Of a DNA stretch of 42,547 nt, positions 1 through 9,127 are shown one piece after another (position 1 is the stretch's first letter; each line of letters begins with the position of its first letter). This stretch comes from Polyangiaceae bacterium (GTDB taxonomy: Bacteria > Myxococcota_A > Polyangia > Polyangiales > Polyangiaceae): NCBI GenBank assembly GCA_025453595.1, contig JALOQB010000027.1:1-42547 (forward strand). The letters run 5' to 3'. Made by a program: the position numbers and the translations under genes. Under the pieces are notes generated by a model, which had not been told where the DNA came from, did no database searches, and worked only from the letters and a program-made list of their open reading frames with translations.

Positions 1-396
1 TCCGCCAGCCCCCGCCCCGCCGACGCCCGCGGCCCCGGCGTCCCCTGCGCTGCCGCCCTGACCTGCGGCTCCGGATTCACCGGCGGCCCCGGCGGAGCCC
101 GCCACCCCCGCTGCGCCTGCGTCCCCTGCTGCACCGGCGTCCCCGGCGCTGCCGCTGGAGCCTGCGTTTCCGCCGGCCCCCGCCTGTCCGGAAGTTCCGG
201 ATGAGCCACCGACGCCGGAAGCTCCGGAGCCGGCGGTGCCCGCCGAACCGCCCTGACCGGCGCCAGCCTGGGAGCTACCCGCGCTGCCAGCGGGCGGGTC
301 CCCGCTTTCTTCCCCTCCACAAGCCAGGAGGGAGAGGGCCGCGAGCATGGATCGGAGGAAGGGAGAGGAGAGGGTAAAGCGTGCCATTCTGCCCAT
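1..396 (-). CDS. Gly/Ala/Ser-rich lipoprotein, 3' partial
   Basis: The reading frame runs without a stop from an ATG at 396 down to base 1, so the C-terminus lies outside the window. The N-terminus has basic residues, a hydrophobic stretch and a lipobox ending LLAC at about residue 26. After it comes GGEESGDPP and then about 100 residues composed almost only of Gly, Ala and Ser with a few Asp, Gln, Thr and Val. This is the low-complexity stalk that often follows the lipid anchor in myxobacterial surface lipoproteins; the functional domain, if any, is beyond the edge. A second in-frame ATG at 386 is also possible; a GGAGGG lies about 14 bases before the first. It diverges from the ligase gene that starts at 482. 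Function unknown. Confidence 0.72.
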   Translation of the reverse strand, partial: MGRMARFTLSSPFLRSMLAALSLLACGGEESGDPPAGSAGSSQAGAGQGGSAGTAGSGASGVGGSSGTSGQAGAGGNAGSSGSAGDAGAAGDAGAAGVAGSAGAAGESGAAGQGGSAGDAGAAGVGGAGAGG

Positions 397-481
397 GGTA
401 GCCCCTTACGCCCTCCAGGTGGGAGCGGATGGGGGACACCGTGGTCGAGGGTACAGGGGCGTGCTAGCGGGGAAATCCGCG

Positions 482-1984
482 ATGTCAGAGGGAAAGCGAA
501 GCGGACTGATCGAGCGAAGGCGGCAGCTGGGCACCACGGAACAGGCGGCGATCCTGGTGGGGGGAGCGACCTACACCCACGCGGCGGTGGAGCGACGCGC
601 CGGGGCCGTGGCTCGCCTGCTGCTGGGCGAGCGAGCCACCCTGGGGGGCGCCCGGGTGGGGCTGCTGGCGCGGCCATCGATCGAGTGGGTTGCGGGATTC
701 TTCGGCGTGATCAAGGCGGGAGGGGTCGTGGTGCCGATGTCACCCCAGCACCCGGATCCGGAACTTCTCTACATGGCCGGGGACGCAGGCATCGAGGCGC
801 TGTTGACGGACCGGGCCCACGAGGGGAGGGCGGCGGGGGCCCCGGGGGCGAGGTGGCTCCTGGAGGAAGCAGGGGAGGTCGAGGAGCAGGAGCGACCGGG
901 GCTCGCCCCGGAGGACGGGGCGTTGCTCCTGTACACGAGCGGCACCACGGGGAAGCCCAAGGGAGCGCTGCTGACCCACGGCAACCTGGAAGCGCAGACC
1001 CGGCTGCTGGCCGAGGCCTGGGGCATCACCGGGCAGGATCGGCTGCTCCACGCGCTGCCGCTGCACCACATGCACGGGGTGGTGATCGCGCTGCTGACGG
1101 TGCTGCAAGCGGGGGCGAGCGCCGAGCTTCTCCCGCGGTTCGACCCGAGGGAGGTGTGGGAAGGGTTCGGGCGAGCGACGATCTGGATGGGCGTCCCGAC
1201 GATGTACCACCGGCTCCTGGAGGCCCTGGATCGGGCCACCACCGAGGAGCAGAGGCGCTGGGCGGCGCTGGGCCGGGGGCTGCGGCTGGCGACGAGCGGC
1301 TCGGCGGCCTTGCCGGCGACGCTCTCGGAGCGCTGGGGAGAGCTGACGGGGACGATCCCCCTGGAACGCTTCGGCATGAGCGAGCTGGGGGTGGCCCTGA
1401 GCAACCCGCTGGCGGGACCGCGGCGTGTGGGGTCCGTGGGGCGACCGCTGCCGGGGGTTGCGATCCAGGTGGTCGACGGCCAGGGGGTGCCTGTTCCGGC
1501 GGGCGAGGCAGGGGAGCTGGTGGTGCGCGGCCCCACGGTGTTTGCCGGCTACCTGGGCCGGGAGCAGGCGACCCGCGAGGCCTTCCGGGAGGGCTGGTTT
1601 CTCACCGGTGATACGGTCCTGCAAGAGGCGGACGGGTACCTGCGCATCCTGGGCAGGACCAGCGTGGATATCCTGAAGAGCGGGGGTTACAAGCTCTCGG
1701 CGCTGGAGATCGAGGAGGAGCTACGGGCTCACCCGGGGGTGGCGGAAGTGGCGGTCGTCGGGCTGCCGGACGAGCAGTGGGGCGAGCGGGTGGCGGCGGT
1801 GGTGGTCCGGAAGCAGGGATTGACGCACCCGGTCACGATGGCGGAATTGCAGGCCTTTTGCCGCGAGCGGATGGCCCCTTACAAGATCCCCAGATCGTGG
1901 TTTTTTGTCGAAGAATTGCCGCGAAATGCGCTGGGCAAGGTGCTGAAGCCGGCGCTGCGTCAGGCGCTGCAGGGTACCGGATGA
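482..1984 (+). CDS. Malonyl-CoA synthetase-like acyl-CoA ligase (MatB/ACSF3 type)
   Basis: This is a 500-residue member of the ANL adenylating superfamily. It activates a carboxylate as the acyl-AMP and transfers it to CoA. The P-loop YTSGTTGKPKG, the ERFGMSE motif, the GWFLTGD hinge region and the C-terminal PRNALGK lysine motif are all present. The stretch after the GMSE motif (LGVALSNPL, then RVGSVGRPLPGV) and GRTSVDILKSGGYKLSALE are the signatures I associate with malonyl/methylmalonyl-CoA synthetases (bacterial MatB, human ACSF3) rather than long-chain ligases. I chose the ATG at 482 because upstream extension to 347 would run into the divergent lipoprotein gene and reads as low-quality protein. 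Substrate assignment is inference; the family assignment is firm. Confidence 0.82.
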   Translation: MSEGKRSGLIERRRQLGTTEQAAILVGGATYTHAAVERRAGAVARLLLGERATLGGARVGLLARPSIEWVAGFFGVIKAGGVVVPMSPQHPDPELLYMAGDAGIEALLTDRAHEGRAAGAPGARWLLEEAGEVEEQERPGLAPEDGALLLYTSGTTGKPKGALLTHGNLEAQTRLLAEAWGITGQDRLLHALPLHHMHGVVIALLTVLQAGASAELLPRFDPREVWEGFGRATIWMGVPTMYHRLLEALDRATTEEQRRWAALGRGLRLATSGSAALPATLSERWGELTGTIPLERFGMSELGVALSNPLAGPRRVGSVGRPLPGVAIQVVDGQGVPVPAGEAGELVVRGPTVFAGYLGREQATREAFREGWFLTGDTVLQEADGYLRILGRTSVDILKSGGYKLSALEIEEELRAHPGVAEVAVVGLPDEQWGERVAAVVVRKQGLTHPVTMAELQAFCRERMAPYKIPRSWFFVEELPRNALGKVLKPALRQALQGTG

Positions 1985-2048
1985 CGCGAGGGACCAGGCG
2001 GCAGAACCGGTGCGCGCCCTGGCGATGCCCTGGTAGGCTGGTCGCCTC

Positions 2049-2717
2049 ATGCTGATCGATCCGAAAGACGCCCTGCGCTCGGCGGCGCGGTACCTGCAGC
2101 AGAACCCCGAGGTTTTCCGGAAGGTGGTCCACAATGTCCGGGACTACAAGCTGACGATCCCCCTCGACGTGCTGCGCTACGTCGCGCGCAAGGCGGAAGG
2201 GAAGAAGAACGCGCCCCGGGACGTGACCGTGGAGGCGACCCCGCCCGGGCTCGCCCTCAGCGGCCGCGTCTCGGTCATGGGCGCCACGCTCCGCTTCTCC
2301 GCGTCGATCAACATCGACGAGGTGAGCGTGAGCCAGGAAGAACTGCGCTTTCAGGTGCGCCTCTCCGGCGTCAAGCTGGAGGCCGAGGGGGACGGCTCCT
2401 CGCCGGTGGCCGCGCTCATCAAGTCCGGCGTGCTTGACCTCTCCAAGCCCGGCAACATCGCGCGTTACATGCCGAACCGCCCTGCCTTCATCGTCGAGGC
2501 CGAAGATGACCGGGTCCTGCTCGATCTGATGAGGGACGAGAAGCTCACCAGCAACCCCCGCTTCGCCCGCGCCATGTCCCTCATCACCCCGGTCGTCGGG
2601 CTCCGACGGATCCACACCGAACACGACGCCATGGTGCTCGAGCTCCTCCCTCGCCGCGAGGGCATCACCGAGCTCGTGTCCCGCGCCCGCGCCGCCATGC
2701 GCGACATGATTTCCTGA
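2049..2717 (+). CDS. Conserved hypothetical protein, possibly LmeA/DUF2993-like
   Basis: This 222-residue protein has no signal peptide or membrane segment. A basic, helical N-terminal part (about residues 1-55, with NPEVFRKVVHNVRDYKL) precedes an alternating beta-rich region (60-130) in which ATPPGLALSGRVSVMGATLRFS and the following strands resemble the lipid-binding beta sheet of LmeA/DUF2993 proteins. The C-terminal third is charged and helical. I do not recognise a catalytic motif. It lies 64 bases after the ligase gene and on the same strand, so it may be co-transcribed. Its codons end mostly in C, unlike the G-ending codons of the ligase. Confidence 0.7.
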   Translation: MLIDPKDALRSAARYLQQNPEVFRKVVHNVRDYKLTIPLDVLRYVARKAEGKKNAPRDVTVEATPPGLALSGRVSVMGATLRFSASINIDEVSVSQEELRFQVRLSGVKLEAEGDGSSPVAALIKSGVLDLSKPGNIARYMPNRPAFIVEAEDDRVLLDLMRDEKLTSNPRFARAMSLITPVVGLRRIHTEHDAMVLELLPRREGITELVSRARAAMRDMIS

Positions 2718-2776
2718 GCGAGCTTTGGGCACGAGGTCGTTGACGAGACCGCCTGGGCTGTTAACCTCGGCGCTCG

Positions 2777-3568
<792 letters not shown>

Positions 3569-4546
3569 TGGGCGTCGCGATGCGATGCCGCGCTCCTCGC
3601 TCCACGATCTCCCCGTTCAAGAAATCTACCGCCGGGGGGCGCCCGCGCTCGATGGCTGCCAGCATCGACGAGCGCATCCGTCGGAACCGGGCCCCCACCG
3701 CCAGCAGCATGCTGTGCTTGGCCACCAGCCCTGCGCTCCCTGACGCCCCTCGCTCCTCCGGGGAGAGCGCCATCCAGTCCAGATCCAGCGTGCCGCTCAC
3801 CTTCTCCAGCCGGACCCCTTCCGCCCGGGCCACCTCCACCGCCTCCGTCATCAGCTCGAGCACCAGGCGCCGTACCCGGCGACGCCTCACCAGCACCCCC
3901 AGGCGCTCCCCTCCGAGCGTCCCCAGGGTGCTGATCGCGCAGTTGATGGCCAGCTTGCTCCACCGCGCTCCCAGCAGGTTGGTGCTGATCTCCACGGGGC
4001 CCACGCACTCCAGCATGCGGGCAAGCTGCTCGAGCGGACCGTCGATGCGACCATCCAGGTACCCCAGGGTGAACCCACCGGAAGCCGTGCGCTCGTAATC
4101 CCCCGGCTCCGGCGAGGACGCCCCCCAGCCCACCACGGCCCCCAGCACCCGGGACGCCCCCACCAGCGGGGCAATCCGCTGCTCGCAGAGCCCATTTTGC
4201 AGACAGACCATCCGCCCTTCGGCCTGCAGCAAGGGGGCAAAGGAGCGCGCGACCTCCTCCACCTGCGGAGGCTGCACCGCCAGCAGGATGAAGGAGAACG
4301 GCCCGTGCCCCTCGGGCAGCCGGGCAAAGGCCTGGATCCCCCGGATCTGCCGCTCCCCTTCCGCCTCCCGGAACCGCGCCCCGCGCTCCCGCAGCACCCG
4401 CGCGATCTCCTCGCGGTGCGTGATGCACGTCACGGGGCCCCCCAGCTCGGTCAGCGATGCAGCGACGATGCCGCCGATCCCGCCCCCGCCCACCACCAGC
4501 ACCGAAGGATCGTGCTCGCTCACCGGAGCAGGCTACCACAGGCCGA

Positions 4547-5710
4547 TCAGCGCCGTCCGTGCTCCAGCACGGCCTCGCACACCCGCTCCACGGCCTCCGT
4601 CGGTAGCCCGGGGAACAGCGGCAACGCCAGGAGCTGACGGGCCGCCTCCTCCGCGTTCTCGAGCGTGCCAAGCGCGGGGCAGACGCGAAAGGGGGCCAGC
4701 TGGTGCAGCGCGTGAGGATAGTACACGGCGGTGCCGATCCCACGCCGCCGCAGATGCGCGGCGAGCTCCCCTCGATCCTCGCACCGGATCACCATCTGCT
4801 GCGCCGCATGCCCGTCGAGCGACGCTGGCCCGATCGGCTCCACCGCCCCCCCCCGGAGCCCTTCGCGATAGCGCCGCAGCAGGGCCCGACGCTCCTCGAT
4901 CTCGTCGTCGAGTTGCCGCAAGAAGACCGACAGGAAGGCCGCCTGCATCGCGTCGAGGCGGCTGTTTCTCCCCAGCTCCGCCGACGGCTCGCTCTTGCTG
5001 GGTTGGCCGTGCTGCCGTAGCCCCCGGAGCCTCCGGACCACCGCCCCCTCCCTCGCCCACACCGCCCCGCCATCCCCCAGCCCTCCCAGCGTCTTGCTCG
5101 GAAAAAAGCTGAAGCACCCCGCATCCCCCAGGGCTCCTGCCCGCTTCCCCTCCCGTTGCCCCCCCAGCCCTTGCGCGGTGTCCTCCACCAGCACCAGCCC
5201 GAACCGCTCGCAGATCCCACGGACCCTCTCCGGATCCACCACCGCGCCGAACAGGTGCACCGGCATCAGGGCCCGGACCTCCTCCCCCGAGGGCAGCCGG
5301 CGCCGACCGTCGCGCCCTTGCGGGAGCGCCTCCAGCGCCCTCTCCACGGCCTCCAGATCCAGCAGCAGATCCCCTGGATTCACGTCCACGAAGACCGGCG
5401 TCGCCCCCGCGTGACAGATCGCCTCCGCGGTCGCCACGAAGCTGAACGGCGTCGTCACCACCCCGTGCCCGTGCCCCACCCCCAGCGCACGCAACGCCAG
5501 CTCCAGCGCATCGGACCCGGACGCCACCCCCACCACCTCGCCCCCACCCAGGTACGCCCCCAGCTCTGCCTCGAACGACGACACCGCGGACCCGAGCACA
5601 AAGGCCCCCCCCGACAGCACCGCCTCGAACGCCCCCCGCAGCCCCTCCTGGCACCGCGCCAGCCGAGGTCTCGGATCAAACAGCGGGATCTCAGCGGTTG
5701 ACACAGGCAT
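4547..5710 (-). CDS. DegT/DnrJ/EryC1/StrS family aminotransferase
   Basis: This 387-residue protein is a PLP-dependent sugar aminotransferase-type enzyme. Such enzymes usually aminate 3- or 4-keto nucleotide sugars for surface polysaccharides. Motifs in order: GSAVSSFEAELGAYLG, VASGSDALELALRALGVG, PVFVDVNPGDLLLD, MPVHLFGAVVD, VEDTAQGLGG and FFPSKTLGGLGDGG, where K206 is the PLP lysine; the conserved NSRLDAMQAA follows. The start at 5710 gives the usual N-terminus (IPLFDPRP); a longer frame upstream only reads the opposite frame of the lipoprotein. The start overlaps the lipoprotein stop by 20 bases, so the two are probably translationally coupled. No sugar-nucleotide pathway neighbours are present, so the substrate is unknown. 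Confidence 0.88.
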   Translation of the reverse strand: MPVSTAEIPLFDPRPRLARCQEGLRGAFEAVLSGGAFVLGSAVSSFEAELGAYLGGGEVVGVASGSDALELALRALGVGHGHGVVTTPFSFVATAEAICHAGATPVFVDVNPGDLLLDLEAVERALEALPQGRDGRRRLPSGEEVRALMPVHLFGAVVDPERVRGICERFGLVLVEDTAQGLGGQREGKRAGALGDAGCFSFFPSKTLGGLGDGGAVWAREGAVVRRLRGLRQHGQPSKSEPSAELGRNSRLDAMQAAFLSVFLRQLDDEIEERRALLRRYREGLRGGAVEPIGPASLDGHAAQQMVIRCEDRGELAAHLRRRGIGTAVYYPHALHQLAPFRVCPALGTLENAEEAARQLLALPLFPGLPTEAVERVCEAVLEHGRR

Positions 5711-6020
5711 TCGCGGCAGAAGGGTCACAGACGACACCTGGCGGCTTGCAGGAGCAGCCATCGAGGTGGTTGTGAGCGGACTGGAGGGCGCAATGCGCCG
5801 CCTCTTTCTGGTGATCGAGGCCGTCGGGGACGCACACCTCGACGTCGATGCGAGCGGTATCGTCGAAGTCGGTGAGGTAGGTGCAGGTGCAGGACAGCAG
5901 GCGCCCCTGCCTGGGAGGCTCGTTTTTCTTGCAGCCGGCCAGGGCAACGAGGGCCAGGGCAGCCAGGAAGGGGAGGGGAGAGGCCATGGAGAACAACCAG
6001 CAGACGAGGGTGTACCTCAC
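5691..6020 (-). CDS. Small Cys-rich lipoprotein
   Basis: This is a 109-residue protein from a GTG at 6020; an ATG at 5987 (MASPLPFL) is an alternative start. The hydrophobic region ends in the lipobox LAGC, and the mature part starts CKKNEPP. It contains several cysteines, including a CTC pair and CSC, suggesting disulfides in the envelope. No known domain was recognised. It overlaps the aminotransferase start by 20 bases. Confidence 0.7.
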   Translation of the reverse strand: MRYTLVCWLFSMASPLPFLAALALVALAGCKKNEPPRQGRLLSCTCTYLTDFDDTARIDVEVCVPDGLDHQKEAAHCALQSAHNHLDGCSCKPPGVVCDPSAANACVNR

Positions 6021-6047
6021 GATGCATCGATCACCAAGGCCGAGGGC

Positions 6048-6332
6048 TCACCAGCGACCGGCCAGCAGCGACACCCCCACGTTGGCCAGCACCAGGCCCA
6101 GCAGCACCAGCGCCAGGGTGACCCCCACGCCGCGCCACCCGGGACGAAGCGAGCGCCCCCGGACCGCGCACCGGCGGCAGAGCGCGTACACCTGGACCCC
6201 ACCCTCGGTGAGCACGCAGCAGTCTCCGCAGAGCATCCGGCGACAGCGCATGCAGGGGCCTGCGGCCTCGGCACCGCAGCTCGCGCAGCGAGGGGGCCCT
6301 CCGCCTCCGATCGGTTGCAGTGCTCCGCTCAC
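6048..6332 (-). CDS. Zinc-ribbon protein with one C-terminal membrane helix
   Basis: This 94-residue protein has Cys pairs at C16/C19, C27/C30, C35/C38 and C52/C55. The spacing looks like a B-box-like or double zinc-ribbon fold. Residues 68-90 form a single hydrophobic helix. The predicted topology is a cytoplasmic zinc domain tethered to the inner membrane. It is divergent from the M50 protease gene with only 40 bases between the two starts, so both promoters must share this gap. Function unknown. Confidence 0.7.
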   Translation of the reverse strand: MSGALQPIGGGGPPRCASCGAEAAGPCMRCRRMLCGDCCVLTEGGVQVYALCRRCAVRGRSLRPGWRGVGVTLALVLLGLVLANVGVSLLAGRW

Positions 6333-6372
6333 GGGCCTAGCGTAACGCCTCCAACGGCCTCAGAGTAGCACC

Positions 6373-7032
6373 GTGCCTGCCGATAAAATCCGCCTCCTGG
6401 CGCTCACCCTCATCACCATGATCCTGTCGCTCTCGGTGCATGAGTTCGCCCACGCCTGGGCGGCCACGCGCCTGGGCGATGACACCCCCGAGCGGGACGA
6501 GCGCCTGACGCTCTCTCCGCTGGCGCACATCGACCCCCTGGGCACCATCATCTTCCCGGCGCTGAGCATCCTGATGGGTGGTGTGGCCTTCTTTGGCTGG
6601 GCCAAGCCGGTCCAGTTCAACCCCGGTCGATTCCGGCGCACGGTCTCGGCCCGCGGGGGGTCCGCCCTGGTCGCCGCCGCGGGGCCCCTCTCCAACTTGC
6701 TGCTGGCGGTCCTCTCCATGGGCCTCTACGTGGCGCTCCATCGCCTCGGCCTCCTCGCCGGCGCCGGCGCTGGCGAGGCCTTCTCGGTCTTCCTGCTGGG
6801 CATGTTCTCCACCAACGTCGCCCTCTGCGTCTTCAATTTCCTCCCGGTGCCTCCCCTCGACGGCAGCTACCTGCTCCCCCGCAGCATGGACGACCTCATC
6901 GAGAAGATCCGACCCTTCTCCCTGCTGCTCCTGATGCTGCTCCTGTCGATCCCCGCGATCCGCCGCCCCCTCCTTGACTGGCCGATGGCGCTGCTCAGCT
7001 CCGCCATCATGTCCCTCTTCGGCGTCGGCTGA
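6373..7032 (+). CDS. Site-2 protease family (M50) zinc metalloprotease
   Basis: This 219-residue polytopic membrane protein belongs to the small Rip/YwhC-type M50 peptidases. The zinc site HEFAH is at residues 23-27 in the first helix, and the third ligand is in NFLPVPPLDGS near residue 156. The motif GGVAFFGWAKPV and the AAAGPLSNLLLA loop are also typical. It lacks the PDZ domains of RseP. Its start is GTG. The stop is two bases before the scpA start. In many bacteria this small M50 gene stands directly upstream of scpA and scpB, as here; its substrate is not known. Confidence 0.88.
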   Translation: MPADKIRLLALTLITMILSLSVHEFAHAWAATRLGDDTPERDERLTLSPLAHIDPLGTIIFPALSILMGGVAFFGWAKPVQFNPGRFRRTVSARGGSALVAAAGPLSNLLLAVLSMGLYVALHRLGLLAGAGAGEAFSVFLLGMFSTNVALCVFNFLPVPPLDGSYLLPRSMDDLIEKIRPFSLLLLMLLLSIPAIRRPLLDWPMALLSSAIMSLFGVG

Positions 7033-7034
7033 TC

Positions 7035-7901
7035 GTGGCTTCTCCCCAGGGCCGCGCCGCTCGCTCCCACGTCAAGCCGGTCCCTCCGACCGAACCACCG
7101 GTCGAGGCCACCCTCGACCCTCTCGCCTACAACGTCGCGCTCCCCCAGGTCGAGTTCGAGGGCCCCCTCGACCTGCTCCTGCACCTCATCCAGTCTCACC
7201 AGCTCAACATCCTCGATATCCCCATCCGCTTCATCACGAGCAAGTACCTCGAATACCTCGCCGTGATGCAGTCCCTCTCCATCGACGTCGCCAGCGAGTA
7301 CCTCGTCATGGCCGCCGTCCTCGCCCACATCAAGTCCAAGCTCCTCCTCCCCACGGTCCCCGACGACGCCAGGGATGAGCTGGCCGAGGAGGGCCTCGAC
7401 CCTCGCCAGGAGCTGGTCCGGCGTCTCCTCGAATACCAGCGCTTCAAGGCCGCCGCCGCCGAGCTCTCGGCCTTCTCCGAGGCCGCCCAGGACGCCATCC
7501 CACGGCCGCCCCCGCCCCCGCCTCCACGCAACGCCGGCCCCCTCGCCGAGTTCCCCCTCCATCAGCTCGTCGACGCCCTCATCCAGCTCATGGGACGTCG
7601 CAAGATCAAGATCAACCACGAGGTCACCTTCGAGCGCCTCACCATCACCGATCGCATCAACGAGCTCTCCGATATCCTCCGATCCCGGCGCTCCCTCACC
7701 TTCGATGACCTCCTCGAAGGCGCGGTCACCAAGTTCGACGTCGTCATCACGTTCCTCGCCCTCCTGGAGATGTCCAAGCTCAAGCTCACCCGCATCTACC
7801 AGGCCTCCACCTACGGCACCCTCCACATCGAGTACGCCCTCCAGGACGCCTCCCCCGACGACCTCCAGCTCCCCGCGGGCCTCGACGACGAATTCTCCTG
7901 A
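7035..7901 (+). CDS. scpA: Segregation and condensation protein A
   Basis: ScpA is the kleisin that bridges the two heads of the SMC dimer and, together with ScpB, forms the bacterial condensin that organises and separates newly replicated origins. The 288-residue protein has the ScpA hallmarks VEFEGPLDLLLHLI, the NILDIPI segment, YLVMAAVLAHIKSKLLLP, and a C-terminal winged helix ending with LALLEMSKLKL. A proline-rich spacer lies in the middle (about 155-165). It starts with GTG two bases after the protease stop and lies 11 bases before scpB. The nearest parS site is about 4 kb downstream. Confidence 0.95.
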   Translation: MASPQGRAARSHVKPVPPTEPPVEATLDPLAYNVALPQVEFEGPLDLLLHLIQSHQLNILDIPIRFITSKYLEYLAVMQSLSIDVASEYLVMAAVLAHIKSKLLLPTVPDDARDELAEEGLDPRQELVRRLLEYQRFKAAAAELSAFSEAAQDAIPRPPPPPPPRNAGPLAEFPLHQLVDALIQLMGRRKIKINHEVTFERLTITDRINELSDILRSRRSLTFDDLLEGAVTKFDVVITFLALLEMSKLKLTRIYQASTYGTLHIEYALQDASPDDLQLPAGLDDEFS

Positions 7902-7912
7902 GCCCGCCCCCC

Positions 7913-9127
7913 ATGGCCACCCGCAAATCTCCCCCAGCCCCCCCCTCCGCTCCTCCCCCTGAACCCGCCGGATCCCCCGAAGAAGAGGGCCCCTCCAGCT
8001 CTAGGGAGGCTCCCTACTCTAGGGAGGCTCCCTACTCTATGGAAGATCCAGATAGCGACCCCCCGGGGGCCCCGCCCTCCGAGGCTCCGTTCTCCGAGGA
8101 GCCCCGCTCCGGGGACGACAGCCCGGTCGTCCGCAGCCACCTCACCGGGCTCCTCGAGGCGCTGCTGCTGGTGAGCCCCGAGCCCCTCTCGGTCCATGAC
8201 CTGGCCCGCATTGCCCAGGCGGATCGTCAGCTGGTCCGCGAGCTTCTGGCGGAGCTTCGTGATTTTTACCGGAACCGAGGCCTCCGCCTCGACGAGGTGG
8301 CCGGCGGATTTTGCTTCCGCACCAACCCCCTCTACGGCCCCTTTGTTCGAGAGCTGACCGGTGCCCGCCCCGTCAAGCTCACCCGCGCCCAGATCGAGAC
8401 CCTCGCCATCGTCGCCTACCGCCAGCCCATCACCCGCCCCGAGATTGATGATGTCCGTGGTGTTGATTCGGGCCCCATGCTCAAGCTTCTCCTGGAGCGT
8501 GAGCTCATCCGGATCCTCGGGAAAAAGGAGGAACCAGGCCGCCCCCTGCTCTACGGAACCACCCCCCAGTTCCTGGAATTCTTCGGCATCCGTTCCCTCC
8601 GCGAGCTGCCCACGCTCCGTGATTTTGCCGACCTGACCGAGGAGTCGAAGGCCGCGTACCAGCGTATCTTGGGGGAAGCCCCGCCCGAGCAGTTTTTGGA
8701 TATGGGTGGGCTCGCAGAAGGGGAGGGTCACCTGCGTCCTTCCAGCGCCGCCTACGAACAGGACGGCCCCCTCCCGTCTCCTCCTCCCCCTCCGCTCACC
8801 CCCGCCGACTTCGAAGACCCCCCAGAATCCCCATCCCCCGCAGCCGCAGCCGCAGCCGCAGCCGCAGCCGCAGACGCAGCCGCAGCCGCAGACGCAGCCC
8901 CAGCCGCAGCCGCAGACGCAGCCCCAGCCGCAGCCCCAGCCGAGGACGAGGACGAGGACGAAGACGACGAGGACGACGAGGACGACGAAGACGAGGACGA
9001 AGACGAAGACGAAGACGAGGACGAGGACGAGGACGAAGACGAAGACGAAGACGAAGACGAAGACGAGGACGAAGACGAAGACGAAGACGAAGACGAAGAC
9101 GACGAGGAGGACGACGACGATGAGTAA
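7913..9127 (+). CDS. scpB: Segregation and condensation protein B with long acidic tail
   Basis: The core, about residues 75-245, is a normal ScpB tandem winged-helix domain: LEALLLVSPEPLS, the LTRAQIETLAIVAYRQPITRPEID motif region, and TPQFLEFFGIRSLRELP. It partners with ScpA and SMC. The protein is 404 residues, against about 180-250 in most species. The extra N-terminus is Pro/Glu-rich with a tandem SREAPY repeat. The extra C-terminus has an Ala/Asp stretch encoded by gcagcc/gacgca repeats (8840-8941), then 61 consecutive Asp or Glu residues (344-404). The last codons also hold the ribosome binding site and ATG of the next gene. Confidence 0.93.
   Translation: MATRKSPPAPPSAPPPEPAGSPEEEGPSSSREAPYSREAPYSMEDPDSDPPGAPPSEAPFSEEPRSGDDSPVVRSHLTGLLEALLLVSPEPLSVHDLARIAQADRQLVRELLAELRDFYRNRGLRLDEVAGGFCFRTNPLYGPFVRELTGARPVKLTRAQIETLAIVAYRQPITRPEIDDVRGVDSGPMLKLLLERELIRILGKKEEPGRPLLYGTTPQFLEFFGIRSLRELPTLRDFADLTEESKAAYQRILGEAPPEQFLDMGGLAEGEGHLRPSSAAYEQDGPLPSPPPPPLTPADFEDPPESPSPAAAAAAAAAAADAAAAADAAPAAAADAAPAAAPAEDEDEDEDDEDDEDDEDEDEDEDEDEDEDEDEDEDEDEDEDEDEDEDEDEDEDDEEDDDDE
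8000..8035 (+). repeat. Two tandem 18-bp units in scpB
   Basis: Two exact copies of tctagggaggctccctac (8000-8017 and 8018-8035) encode SREAPY twice in the disordered N-terminus of ScpB. Each unit contains the inverted repeat GGGAG-G-CTCCC. Confidence 0.9.
8840..9124 (+). repeat. Low-complexity hexamer tracts in scpB (gcagcc, then gacgag/gacgaa)
   Basis: From 8840 to about 8941 the sequence is built of gcagcc and gcagac units, coding for Ala with occasional Asp. From 8942 to 9124 it is built of gacgag, gacgaa and gacgac units, coding only for Asp and Glu. Such tracts are prone to slippage, so length may vary between strains or be mis-assembled. Confidence 0.93.
9105..9110 (+). promoter_or_regulatory. 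Ribosome binding site of the GH1 gene inside scpB
   Basis: AGGAGG lies 9 bases before the ATG at 9120. It is part of the Asp/Glu codons at the end of scpB. The start and stop overlap as ATGAGTAA, which suggests translational coupling. Confidence 0.7.

Noticed and set aside
347..481. A longer N-terminus for the acyl-CoA ligase
   Set aside because: It would overlap the start of the divergent lipoprotein and adds residues not typical of the family.
5711..5947. A longer N-terminus for the DegT aminotransferase
   Set aside because: The upstream codons read the lipoprotein gene in another frame, and the family normally starts near the IPLFDP motif.
8840..9124. Regular repeats that might suggest a CRISPR array
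   Set aside because: They are uninterrupted hexamers inside scpB with no spacers, and no cas genes are present.
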